A DNA stretch of 18,159 nt from Saccoglossus kowalevskii (GCF_000003605.2 NW_003131353.1:233905-252063), one strand, 5' to 3'. Counted from the first letter of the stretch, positions 1 to 9,379 are shown. Numbers and translations are program-made. Notes: a model not told the origin generated them from the letters alone.

Positions 1-10
1 GTAAAGTCGC
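1..10. repeat. Inner part of left terminal inverted repeat of the piggyBac element
   Basis: GTAAAGTCGC is the exact inverse of 3438-3447. A GGGTAT also occurs in both subterminal regions shortly inward (12-17 on the left), with a short offset. The outer CCCTTTTCTG and TTAA are predicted to lie just upstream of the window. Confidence 0.75.
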
Positions 11-566
11 AGGGTATCTTGAAACACATGTCGACTAAACTACGCATGTGCTATGACACAAAATAACTTTAGAGTGGAAAAATACATTCAGTGGCAGTTC
101 CGTGTTGATCGCGATCACCATGTAACAAGTGTTGCAATCTTAGAAGTAACGGGACATTGTTTAACTTTAAAATGGCAATCACTCAAACCGTAACACGCGT
201 GATGATCACAGTCGAATCTTGACAATTAAATGAGGACAATTTGCGAAGGTATTTTGTACAAAATGTGTTTGTAAGTCCTACTAATAGATATTTATTTTGT
301 TCGTAAATCTTGTCCAAATTTCGTAATTTACGACATTTGCGAGCGACAGCGAGAGCACAGTAAACTAACTCAACATTAAAACGTATAAATACCGAGTGAG
401 CATGAAACTAAATTAATGATAACATATTTTAACCAACTCAAACTATTGTACAGTCCGTGACGCTGTAATAAGTCCCAAATTTATTTGTTACACTCCTTTC
501 TTAGTCTCCGCCCCGGCGGGCTGCCCCCATGCGTCTGCCTGATGTCGAGGGCTGCTCTTCTGTACT

Positions 567-2304
567 TTATGTTTGTGTTCCCATGGTGCGTTTCCCCCTC
601 AGTGCCATGTTGTGATGAAAAGCAGCGAAACATTCGCCCACTTGAAGGTGAACTTTACAAATTGGGCATCCTTTTGATGTTTCTGATAATCAGCCACTCG
701 CCGTTTTTCTCACGTCCTTGCTACACTGCTTACACGATTTTTGATGCCCGGGTAGTCTGCATATATATATCCATGTTTTCACTACGAATAAATGACATGT
801 TACTTGGAAGGGAGCCAACTTCTCTTATGAACTTTTGAATCCTACTCGAGTGTCCACCAATCAGTTGTTTTCCTGTGCGGATATTGAAGAATTTGTGAGT
901 TACTTTAGTTGTGCGATTCAATGCCTTGAAATATTCGTAAGCATTGACCAATGCAACATCTATGAGGTAACAAGCCATGTAGATCCACCAACGATTGTTT
1001 TTTCTGCCTGTGTGATAGTATTTTCGCTTTGGTTAGAACGATCAACGCCACCAATGTGTTGTCTGTAACATTGTAACGATACAGGCACATGTCATCTACT
1101 GCTTCTGCCGAAGTAGCCAGTGGGGGATAGACTGTATTTAAAATTAATATTTGTGCGCTGTCATCTTGGTATGCAGTAATATTGATAGTGTCATCCGGTC
1201 TAGTTGCTGTTTTCATTTCACCAATTTTTAATTTCAGCTTCTTGCTTTTCCTGAATTAATTGCGGTGGCATGGTTTTCCGATTTCTAAAACTACCGACCA
1301 TGTACACTTTCTTGTCTTGTAATTCAAGGGCTGTGTTAACTGACGTAAAAAGCGAATCACAGAAAAGGATATGGTGTTTTTCTATGAAGGGCTGTAACAA
1401 CCGGTGCACAGTCTTCTTGATTGTCCCAGTTTCTTTCTTTCTTCCCTCATTTGTAGTTTTATATTTCACCCCCAAATACGATTCAAAGTTCGCAATGTAA
1501 GACGTTGTCGAGTTGCACACCTGCTATATTTTGAAGCCATTACGGTTGGGTTTGTGGGGCAATCTCTGCTTAAACATGGACCTTCTCTTGAATCTCACCA
1601 TACTCTCGTCAATAGAAATTTCCTGTCCCATCTGATAATATTGCCGACAATTTTCGAGTATGGGTTTCAGCCACAGGTTGATTTTATACAACGGGTCGGC
1701 CTCTGATCATAGACGACGACGTTCAATGTCTGGATCCCGCCGTGGGTCATTTACTGGATCAGCTAAATGAAAATCACGCATTAGCATTTGAAATCTGGCC
1801 CGAGTCATTACTGATGCAATTCCCATATTCTGCAGAAAGGGGTCACTCGACCAATAATCGACCATTGCTGATTTGTGATCAACACCCATACATATCACAC
1901 CAAAGAATGCTTGCATTTCACTGAAATTTGTATTACGCCAGCGGGCATTTAATTTTTTTGCAATGTAATTTTGATAATATTTGGCGTATTTATTAGTCTC
2001 GGTGGAAGCCAGTTCTATCAGTTCTGGTGGGATAAATTTGTAGAAATATTCCACCTGACAAACATAGTAAGGCAGTTCGAAAGTTGGTCCAGGTTCGTGT
2101 TTAAAAACTGAAATGGTAAATATATCGCTGTCTTGCTCAGTGGAGGCAACATAATCGAATGTAGAACCAATTTCTGTGTCTGATTCAATTTCAATGTCGC
2201 TATCGAGTGCAGGTGGGTAACGTTGCTCTAAAAAATCGTCATTCTCAGCACGATTTCTAAATCTGTATTGTCGTCATTTGCAACTATGAAGTCATGCGTG
2301 TCCA
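567..2304 (-). pseudogene. piggyBac-like transposase (DDE_Tnp_1_7 type), inactivated
   Basis: The minus-strand reading shows piggyBac family signatures in order: an acidic N-terminus (about 2130-2270), a YF..F.P.EL segment (about 2050), WRN..F.EMQAFFGV, ISIDES with the first catalytic Asp (1608-1610), ILFCDSLFTS with the second Asp (1356-1358), AYQDD with the third Asp (about 1163-1165), GGVDRSN (Asp at 1041-1043), RWWIYMACYLIDVALVNAY, and a C-terminal Cys-rich domain (CKQC, CPIC, CFAAFHH; about 600-735). The frame is broken by TGA at 1707-1709, TAG at 1524-1526 (probably a lost Trp codon), frameshifts near 2245, 1220-1250, 1065 and 735, and TGA at 690-692. The best start is an ATG at 2302-2304; the natural stop is at 567-569. 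The protein would have been a nuclear cut-and-paste enzyme. All catalytic Asp codons survive, so the lesions look recent or neutral. Confidence 0.9.
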
Positions 2305-2816
2305 TTGGTGATGCGTGTGCATACACAACACGTTTTTTTAATAGTTTGTTTTTCGGGGAAACTCGCAAGTGTTGATTCGGAATCGCAAACATTGTCTTGC
2401 AAAAATTGTATCACATCTTCAACAGCACGTTGTGTTTCTGTGTCACCAACTCCCGTTTGTTCTGCATTTGCTTCGTCGGCAACTGGCGATTCAACCACTT
2501 TACGGTTCGTCTTCGATTTACGTTTGCCTTCTGGTTTGCCCCCTAGTTTGCCCCCGCAGTCCTTCGAACAGCTTTCTTCTGTAATCACATGTTCGTTGTT
2601 AGAGGAGACAGTCTCCGACTTGCGTTGGTTCTTTTTGCGCTTTTTCTTGCATGGACTATTATCACTGGTGTCCGTGGTACGTTCAGCTGGTAACTCACCG
2701 ACATCAAATGTTTCCTTTGCTTTAGATTTCTTTCTTTTCCCACGCTTTGCTGGTGAAAAATCTGCTGTGTCAATGTCAAACTTATCACTCCTCGTGCCAC
2801 TGCACGATTGACGCAT
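2292..2816 (-). CDS. Lysine-rich hypothetical protein or N-terminal extension of the piggyBac transposase
   Basis: This is an uninterrupted 174-codon minus-strand frame inside the piggyBac element, upstream of the transposase in the same direction. It is rich in Lys, Ser, Glu and Thr, with repeated basic clusters such as KRGKRKKSKAK and CKKKRKKNQRK that resemble nuclear-localisation signals. An acidic stretch follows, with a predicted helix near VEDVIQFLQDN. I recognise no domain. Its TGA (2292-2294) lies just past the ATG (2302-2304) of the transposase core, so the two frames overlap by a few codons. It is either a separate accessory protein or a basic N-terminal region of one longer transposase, separated by frame lesions. 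The opposite strand is also open (2305-2811), but its translation has the look of a shadow. Confidence 0.45.
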   Translation of the reverse strand: MRQSCSGTRSDKFDIDTADFSPAKRGKRKKSKAKETFDVGELPAERTTDTSDNSPCKKKRKKNQRKSETVSSNNEHVITEESCSKDCGGKLGGKPEGKRKSKTNRKVVESPVADEANAEQTGVGDTETQRAVEDVIQFLQDNVCDSESTLASFPEKQTIKKTCCVCTRITNGHA

Positions 2817-3437
2817 TTTCTTCAGTTACCTTCTTGCCTTCATAAAACACTTCCTATCTGTAAAAGACGGCATTTTAATGTACGTGTCGGAAAGGAGACA
2901 CACTGCGAGTCTGGGCTTTATCTCACTTTCCTCAGCCATATTTATACTGAACGACCAGATGTCCACAAGACTGCATCTCCCCACAATTTGAATATTTATT
3001 GTTATGGAAATGAATGTTATTTTTTCGAACACGGATTGGTTACAATTTGCATACACATAGAATTGCATATGCTGGCTAAGACGGTGAAATCACGTGGACT
3101 TGAATATTTCCCACCAGCTGTCCCGGTCATTTTATGTAGGCGATTGCCGACATTCCAAGCTCAGCCGCTGGAATCCGTCATGCTATTCATTCTAAGTGCC
3201 GGGACTATTTGCCAAGCTGGTCAAAATACGTTACTACCGTTATATTCGTGAATCGTATCGTTCAAATACGGTTGTAATGCTACAGTTTGCAATGTGGTCA
3301 AGGCATTTTTTTTTTACGTCGTCGCAAACGTATTATAAACGCTTGACCGTCTGAGCAACCTAAATAGCAGGCCGTTTTTCAACGACTTAACCAGTTAGCT
3401 AGCTGGAGTGGTAAATTCTAGCATACCCATATTGACG

Positions 3438-3461
3438 GCGACTTTACCAGAAAAGGGTTAA
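3438..3461. repeat. Right terminal inverted repeat (3438-3457) and TTAA target site (3458-3461)
   Basis: The repeat ends in AAAAGGG against TTAA. PiggyBac transposases cut and join at TTAA, and their termini usually start with CCC. The pairing with window bases 1-10 supports this as the true end. Confidence 0.82.
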
Positions 3462-3800
3462 ACCCGGCGACACAACTTACCACTTGGTTTTTATTGTGTC
3501 ACCTTTTCCAACTGTATTTCGCTTCCCTTATGCATGTCGTGTTCATTTTATGCTTTACCAATGTATTTAGAAATGGATAGGTGTAATGACAGCACCAGAG
3601 GCTCGCCGCCGGTTTTGTCTCTTCGTTTTTCGAGGCGACTGTGCAGTGGTTATAATCAGAATTTACCAGCATAGAACCCGCATCCAAAATGCTATTTTTG
3701 ACTTGACTGCGCGCAGGGTTCAGGGTTTTTGCCTTGAAGGAGTTCTGAGGCCTGGGATGTTTTCCAGAGCAAGGTCGGGCATCCAGTAATAATTGATTAA
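3462..3800. other. Spacer between the piggyBac and DIRS-like elements
   Basis: No recognisable gene. GC content rises from about 3590, so the left end of the DIRS-like fragment may lie here. Short open frames on both strands give no family signature. Confidence 0.4.
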
Positions 3801-3941
3801 AGTAAGTTGTGTGTTGGCATGAGTGGAATGTCCTCACACTTGGCTACCGCGGTGATTCGTGTACTGAGACGTCGAGTAGGAGGCCCGACAGGGGAGGTAC
3901 CGTTGGGGGTTCCTTTGTGGATCCGTCCTCACACGGCGCCG

Positions 3942-5276
3942 AGTTTGCCTCTGAGATGAAGGCTTTGGTCGAAGGACTGTCGGGGCAAATTGCGTCCCTG
4001 GCAGGCCAGGTAGATCAGATGCTGTCAGAGCGAGCTGTCCCCACTGCGCCCCCTCGGTCGACTAGCAAGAAGAAACACAAAAGCGTCGCTTGCATTCAAG
4101 ACATGTCTCTTCCGGGGAACCCCCCCGTTCCCAGCCACGACTCTCCCGCTGATTTGGGGGAGGCCGAGGCTCAGGCTAGTTGCACTGGTTCTCCTCTGGG
4201 ACCTCAGGCACTGAATATCAAAGGGATGCTGGCAGCTTTCGGGTCAGGGCACACGTTGCACCCCCTACTTTCAGCCAGCCAAGGTTCGTCGCGCGGTACC
4301 AGACTCAGGAATTTACCCTTGAGTCCGGGCTTCGCTGTGGGTTTTGACTCCCTTCTTATCGTCCCACGGGCGTCCCCAGAGAAAACAGAACCTGTCATGA
4401 GACGCACAGTCGAACACGCTCTCGCTCACATATGTCGGATACAGTTGGTACCTTGGTTGGTCCAGAGTGGGGTAAATCTTGTGCAACGCTATCCGGTCGG
4501 TGTGGTTTCGAAATCAGACCCCAAAGTGTGGGATGAGACCAAAACGCCCACAACCGGATCCCAAGGCTCCTTCCCCAGACCCCGGTACCACGAATTTCTG
4601 TTTGGCAAACCGGGTAAAGGGGGACGGTTGTGTTCCATGGTCGTTCTCGCCAGCTCAGTCTGAGACGATCCATCACGCCCAGAGGGCAGAGTTTCTGGAG
4701 CGCATTATTGTGCGCGCCCAGGACTCTGAGACCTCTGAGGCAGAACGCACCAGCCTCCTAGACCAGGTGACACATTTACCGGTGGGCCACCGCACACCTA
4801 CGTGCGACATCCCCCAGTGTCACCTGGCTCTCCTGGCCGGGGCTACTACTGTGCAACGAGACGCGGTTTTATACGCATGTGTTTTCGCCGGTGAACTGAG
4901 TCAGGGGGTACGTCCCCACCTCAGTGACGTGGACTGGACATCTTCCACCCTCTTTGATGGGGAGATGGCGGATGCAGTTTTTGAGTTTCGGAGTGCAACG
5001 AACCAGATGGTTCAGATCAAATCCGCTAGCCAGTTGGCCACTACCAAGAGTAAACTGAGGGTGCCCAAAGCACAGAAAACACAACGCCCTAAGGCCAAGT
5101 CACCTAGCCAGGGTCAGCCAGGAGGCAAGTGCTCATACCTTTCCTGGGGGGGGGGGGGGGTAGCGGCGCACCCCCAGGGAGTAAGGGACCAGGTGGTGAC
5201 TCCTCATCGTCCTTGGGCGGTTGTCCACCCCGGCAGCTTACCTGTGCGACCGGGGGGACAGGCATGTGTTCGGTGA
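3942..5276 (+). pseudogene. DIRS-like gag region (two overlapping frames)
   Basis: The first part reads in the frame open from 3809 to 4663. It has a short amphipathic helix-like run (MKALVEGLSGQIASLAGQ), a basic STSKKKHK patch and a Pro/Ser-rich low-complexity region. The second part reads in another frame open from 4479 to 5276 and contains LLDQVTHLPVGH, TTVQRDAVLY, and SSTLFDGEMADAV followed by a basic PKAQKTQRPKAK tail. The TTVQRDAVLY...LFDGE arrangement resembles DIRS-type gag proteins upstream of RT. The change of frame between about 4480 and 4660 indicates at least one indel. A 15-G run (5146-5160) lies in the C-terminal part. Assignment rests on position plus weak motif resemblance. 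Confidence 0.55.
5146..5160 (+). repeat. Homopolymer run of 15 G
   Basis: Fifteen consecutive G bases inside the gag-like frame, read there as consecutive Gly codons. The length is prone to slippage and sequencing error, so the local frame is uncertain. Confidence 0.9.
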
Positions 5277-5359
5277 GTGGCCATGTCACAATTTAGTGAC
5301 TACCACAGGCCTCAGGGAAACTCACCTCAAGGGAGAAGAGAGCACTCGCAACTGACAAA

Positions 5360-5867
5360 CCCACGCCACATATCCCTGTCGCACACAGATTGCGCCGGTG
5401 TAGTCTGGTTTGGAAGCAGCGGGTGACCGATCCCTGGACTTTCCAGGTGGTGACATACGGTTACAAGATACCGCTGAAATCTCCAACTCCCTCGTCAGTG
5501 TCTCCCCCATTGGGGGCACTGCCAGGGGACTCAGACAGGAAGTAGACAGTTTGCTGGAAAAGGACACCATACACAAGGTAGATCAGCCGGCATTAAGTCC
5601 AGGCTTCTACTCAAATGTGTTCCTAGTACCAAATCTACAGGCGACTGGCGTCCAGTTCTGGATCTAGGCAGACTGAATCAGTACGTGCTCCTCATTCGGT
5701 TCCGCATGGGGACACCATTCAGCATTCTTCTCTCCATCTACCGCTTCGACTGGCTAGCCTCACTAGACTTAAGCGGGGCCTACCTGCACATACTGATGCA
5801 CCCGGCGAGTTGCCATCTCCTTCAAGTCGCCATTTTTGATGCCATACTGGATTTGTGTGTTACATAA
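5360..5867 (+). pseudogene. Reverse transcriptase N-terminal part, DIRS-like
   Basis: Three successive frames together give the DIRS-type RT order. From about 5407 comes W.QRVTDPWTFQVV with GYKIPL. From about 5535 comes RQEVDSLLEKDTI...GFYSNVFLVP. From about 5635 comes TGDWRPVLDLGRLNQYV, FRMGTPFSILL, and SLDLSGAYLHILMHPAS, which is motif A with its Asp. Frame changes near 5535 and 5635 mean the copy cannot make RT. The catalytic YxDD motif, RNase H and recombinase are missing because the element ends near 5840-5867. When intact, such an enzyme copies element RNA into DNA. Confidence 0.82.
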
Positions 5868-6086
5868 TAGGCCAACATCATTTTTTATGCTTCTAATGTG
5901 TTCTTTGCCTTTGAAAACCTAGGGATAGACACCAAGATCATCAAATTTGAGTTTATAGTTACAGAGTTATGATAATTAAGATGTTTCAGCGGGCATCTTG
6001 GACGTCGTCTTGAAAAAAAAACTTTTCCGAGGGTCCTACTTTGGTAAACTTTTAGTAATAATAATAATAAACTTTATTGACATTGA

Positions 6087-6100
6087 ATCCTTTATAGGAT
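6087..6100. repeat. Small hairpin in the retrotransposon 3' region
   Basis: ATCCT, a TTAT loop, then AGGAT. It lies about 20 bases from the terminal TTA repeats, where non-LTR elements often keep an RNA hairpin recognised by their own RT. The role is inferred. Confidence 0.4.
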
Positions 6101-6249
6101 CTTGAGTTAAATTACAATAAAGTGTGAATGAAAGAAATAACAAGAAAGACAATAAAATAAAATAACATAAAAATAATGATAATAACAGAACAAAAAGGAA
6201 AAAAAAAAAACCTTGCAGATATGCCTTAATATTAATATTGTGGTTTATT

Positions 6250-6478
6250 TGGATGAGAATGTTATTTTCTTTAATTTTGAAACATTCATAAATGTATTTA
6301 GCTAGTTTTATAATTTTTTTATTTTCATTGTTGTTCATCATAGCTATCATTTTATCTTCATCTGTCGTGTTTGGAAGTGAAATTTTTGACTCAGTGTTTA
6401 GTTGGTTTTTTTCATTTTCATATAATTTATATAGTATGTTAAAAAGTACACTGAAACCTACCAGAATCAGTTGAGAAA
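6250..6478 (-). pseudogene. ORF2 C-terminal remnant of a CR1/L2-like element
   Basis: A short open frame encodes a charged segment ending ...IIKLAKYIYECFKIKENN. In this class the last helix after the Cys-rich module commonly has the form ...LAKFI.E.F..R. The frame then runs on through hydrophobic, phenylalanine-rich codons that are the 3' untranslated A/T-rich tail rather than protein, so the natural stop codon appears lost. Upstream of 6480 the similarity ends. Confidence 0.5.
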
Positions 6479-6480
6479 CC

Positions 6481-7099
6481 TTTTATAGCGATTTTTGGGG
6501 GGTTGAGGGGGTATTTTCCATATATGGACCTGACTATATGGCAGCATTATTATCACACGCACCTTGGCCACTACCCAGCCAATTTTGCTTATTCGTGGTA
6601 ACGCAAGCCTGGCAAAAACAGAAATTACGTTCGTTTTCTCGGAAGCCCATTTATATTGTCAAGGCAGGGCCAGAGTCGGAAACAAATCCGCTGTGTTGAA
6701 TTCGTGGTGTGATTCATACTGATTCCCATCTACAATCAACTCCCAATCAGAGTGGATAAACAGGGCGCGGCGCGGGTGGCAACTTCTTGTGCGTCGGTAA
6801 CACTAATGGTTATTTTATGCATGTTGACTGAAACACGTAAAAAAACAAAATGGAAGTATGACACTCCCCGAAATATTCACACCTTGCATTGTTTGCAAAA
6901 AGGCATCTATGGTGAGGCAATTTATCTACACATCCCCCATTTTACTTGTGATACTACGAGTACAATTTCACACTTGCCTGGGGCAAGTGTTTATTGGAAT
7001 TGTGCCTATGCTAATGAGTGCTGTTAATCACTTACATAGCCTATGTTTACAGAAACTCAGTTTATTTACAAGCTGATAACACTATAACCATAGGTAAAA
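6481..7099. other. Gene-free AT-rich stretch
   Basis: Short frames on the plus strand (6752-7027 and 6858-7076) overlap one another and show no domain, signal peptide or splice context. I see no RNA gene or repeat here. Confidence 0.4.
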
Positions 7100-8376
7100 G
7101 GTAAAAGACAGAAGGAGTTACAACTGGTCTAAGCCTATTGAATTTCCTTTGTTTCTAGTCAAGTTAATCCTGTTAATCTGTTTAAATGTCCTTTGATACC
7201 CATGATCATTTCCAACATTAGCGTTCAATGTCCTCGTAACCATGGAGGTAGAAAAGAGAAAGAATGAAGACGCTATTGTTTCCGCTGATTTCATGATGCT
7301 TTGGATTTGTTTACTCAGAACACATTGTAATTAGTTTGCAAACACGCTGTACAATGTCACAGTTAATCGGCTTACGTGTTTCGGCTGTATTCGGAAGCTT
7401 CACGAAGATTCTCAACGCACTGCACATGCCCAAACAGATAACAATAATACAAAATGCAGCGAAAGACGTACACTGAGTGTACTCAACGCCCGAAATCTAT
7501 TACAACATCTGCACACCAATGAAAAATGACTCATCAAAACATCTTGTTATAATCTTATCATGTACCTTTAAATTTCACTGCGGAAATTTGCGGGATTTTT
7601 TTAATCAATGTCCAATGTTGGACGACTATTACGATAAAAAATATCAGAAAAGAAGTAATCACACATCTTGGTAGCGTCCGTATGCAGAATTTCCGGTACC
7701 TACAAGTGTGAAATGATCTTTGTGATCTGATAAAGGTCATTGCGCATGCACAATTCTTTTATTTATGGTTTGCGCATTCAATTTTATAGACGATGTTTAA
7801 ACAGAATTTTTTTTTTCAGTTCTCTCGTTTTCTTGTGTAAATAAGCGGCTATCATCATGTAGATAAAACGACTTCTAAACAAAAACAATAAGTGGCTTAA
7901 CCAGGGCGAAGACAAAGGATGTTTATAAGATTAACATGGGCTTAAATAGCGTCCTCACTCCTTCTCTTTTTCACTTTCATGTCGTAACCAAGGGCAGGTC
8001 TTTTTTTTCTCAATTGCTATGCAGGTTTTTCGAGAGTAAGAGTAATTTTACTTGCGTGATGCATCTAGAAAGAATGCCATTGTTATGACAATTCTATTCA
8101 TGTTGGAATTTTTAAATTGGCCGATCTGTCAGTACTTGCGCTGAATTGAAACAATCATCCACTTCTTCGCGAACGTGTACACAAATTTAGCCCGACAGTT
8201 TTTGAATATTCCCAAGGGCTGCCGAAGTACGTCTGTAATATGGTAATTCTTCTTATCTGTAGATAATTTGTTGTTTGCTGCTAGGTTAACAAGCAAATAT
8301 TATAATGACTGAGTAAACGGCGGAAATGATCATGAAACTTTTGATCTTAAACAAGTTGTAACTTCTGTCTTTTACC
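7100..8376. mobile_element. Candidate degenerate DNA element bounded by inverted repeats (about 1.28 kb)
   Basis: 7100-7133 (GGTAAAAGACAGAAGGAGTT...) pairs with the reverse complement of 8346-8376, differing by one 3-base gap and two mismatches over 31 bases. A second pairing lies inside it: the TTTCATGAT and GTTTACTCAG around 7290-7322 match the inverse of about 8310-8338, and CATGATCATTTCC (about 7200-7212) matches the same right-hand sequence. The left arm may carry a duplicated or inserted terminal segment. The interior has no recognisable transposase; its short open frames carry no motif. No target duplication is clear. Confidence 0.5.
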
Positions 8377-8479
8377 TCCATCTTTTCATGGAGCACGGAC
8401 CTGAGCTACATAGGCATTCTGTAATGACAAAATTAATAGCGGCGCCAATATGGGATGTGTTACAAAGTCATGTAGCATA

Positions 8480-8503
8480 GGGCCATTCCAGTTTATATCT
8501 GCA
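8480..8503 (+). repeat. Left terminal inverted repeat (24 bp)
   Basis: Exact inverse of 9102-9125. Confidence 0.88.
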
Positions 8504-8604
8504 CGCCCCTCCCTGTTGATGAGTTTGTGTGTTTACTTCATACAGGGTATAATTTCCATGGGTGTATAAGTCATACAAAGTTTTATTTCCAAATTACCAT
8601 ACAG

Positions 8605-8845
8605 TAATGGAAATCCAAAACTATAGTTCCTACTTATGGTATTGATGAGTTCCATTGTGCCACCATACAGAGTAGGATTTCCAAATATAACTCATCATAT
8701 GCTAAAGTTCAAAATTTTATATTTGATAATGGAAATCCAAACTAGTCCTGATTCACGGTGTTGATGAGCTCATTCGTGCCACCATCCTTATCTAATTTCA
8801 GTAATAAATATTTCATACTGGCCCAATATTTTACCATATGCAGTC
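8605..8845 (+). repeat. Two diverged copies of a ~120-bp internal direct repeat
   Basis: TAATGGAAATCCAAA occurs at 8605 and 8727. The segment TTGATGAG..CATT.GTGCCACCAT occurs at 8642 and 8761. Spacing is 119-122 bases, so the MITE interior contains a tandem duplication. Confidence 0.7.
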
Positions 8846-9101
8846 AGAATTCCAAGTTTTTTTAGTCATACTGTTGGAAATCCAACCTTATCAACCGGTA
8901 TGTGGCGAGATAAACTAGGCCATATTTTATTTAGTAACCATAACTGCCTGGATTTCCAGGAATTTTTTTTTCATACTTGTGTGGATTTCCAGATTCTGTT
9001 TCTCCATGTACACTAATACAGTTGGAATTTCAGGGTATTTTCCCCATCATGCAGTGCTTGAAATCCGACCACATCAACCGGGGGGGGGGGGGTGCAGTGC
9101 A

Positions 9102-9125
9102 TGCAGATATAAACTGGAATGGCCC
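9102..9125 (-). repeat. Right terminal inverted repeat (24 bp)
   Basis: Exact inverse of 8480-8503. A 13-G run (9080-9092) lies just inside it. Confidence 0.88.
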
Positions 9126-9379
9126 ATTGATAATTTATGTTTATTTCAACAATAGTGTTCGTCTGAAATGCCGTTTGCCTTATCATGTACATTCGCCACC
9201 CTTGTATCGTTGAACTACGATCTTACACATACGCTTAGGGTGCTGTCATGCACGCTGCTATCAACAATTTAAAAAAATATTCACTGCCCAGCGTTCACAC
9301 TTTCACTCTCACAAATGCTGCTACTGATACATGGCAATAGTAAAAATAACAAGTTTGAGATGATGCATCACTGCATGTG

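Larger units (their letters stand above)
1..3457 (-). mobile_element. piggyBac-type DNA transposon, nearly complete, degenerate
   Basis: The right end reads CAGAAAAGGG followed directly by TTAA (3458-3461), the normal piggyBac arrangement of CCC/GGG termini beside a TTAA target. The ten bases just inside it (3438-3447, GCGACTTTAC) are the exact reverse complement of the first ten bases of the window (GTAAAGTCGC). The left terminal repeat therefore starts about 10 bases before the window and the element is roughly 3.47 kb long. It carries a broken minus-strand transposase (567-2304) and a lysine-rich minus-strand frame (2292-2816). Bases 1-566 and 2817-3437 look like non-coding subterminal sequence; I see no other gene in them. 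Many frame lesions mean the copy is dead. Confidence 0.87.
3800..5867 (+). mobile_element. DIRS-like retrotransposon fragment, 3'-truncated
   Basis: A block clearly richer in G and C than its AT-rich flanks holds a gag-like region followed by the start of a reverse transcriptase of DIRS type. DIRS elements normally encode gag, RT, RNase H and a tyrosine recombinase. Here the coding similarity ends just after RT motif A near 5840, where AT-rich DNA begins, and no RNase H or recombinase is visible. Several frame changes show that it is decayed. I could not identify terminal repeats. Confidence 0.78.
6055..6480 (-). mobile_element. 3' end of a 5'-truncated CR1/L2-like non-LTR retrotransposon
   Basis: Read on the minus strand, the C-terminal part of an ORF2-like frame (about 6480 to 6250: VLFNILYKLYENEKN..., then DKMIAMMNNNENKKIIKLAK, then YIYECFK) is followed by an AT-rich 3' region, a small hairpin (6087-6100, ATCCT/AGGAT stem), AATAAA, and a terminal run of TTA repeats (plus strand 6055-6071, TAA repeats). 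This matches the general plan of CR1/L2-type 3' ends, and the C-terminal pattern is the same type as in the copy at the right edge of the window. Nothing of the reverse transcriptase remains, as expected from 5' truncation. Confidence 0.6.
8480..9125. mobile_element. Non-autonomous terminal-inverted-repeat element (646 bp, MITE-like)
   Basis: 8480-8503 and the reverse complement of 9102-9125 are identical over 24 bases (GGGCCATTCCAGTTTATATC...). Weaker pairing continues inward: CCCCTCCC then GTTGATG on the left against a C-run then GGTTGATG on the inverted right. The interior has no coding frame of interest. It holds copies of the palindromic TGGAAATCCA/TGGATTTCCA motif and a diverged 120-bp direct repeat. 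Target-site duplication is unclear (flanks ...AGCATA and ATTGAT), so the superfamily is not assigned. Confidence 0.8.

Noticed and set aside
485-838. Plus-strand open frame of 117 codons
   Set aside because: It lies opposite the transposase Cys-rich tail, which has clear family motifs; the plus product has none.
2305-2811. Plus-strand open frame of 168 codons
   Set aside because: Antisense shadow of the lysine-rich minus frame; its Ser/Leu/Phe-rich composition follows from the opposite strand's Lys/Glu codons.
6036-6350. Apparent membrane protein on the minus strand
   Set aside because: The hydrophobic run is translation of the A/T-rich 3' tail of a retrotransposon.
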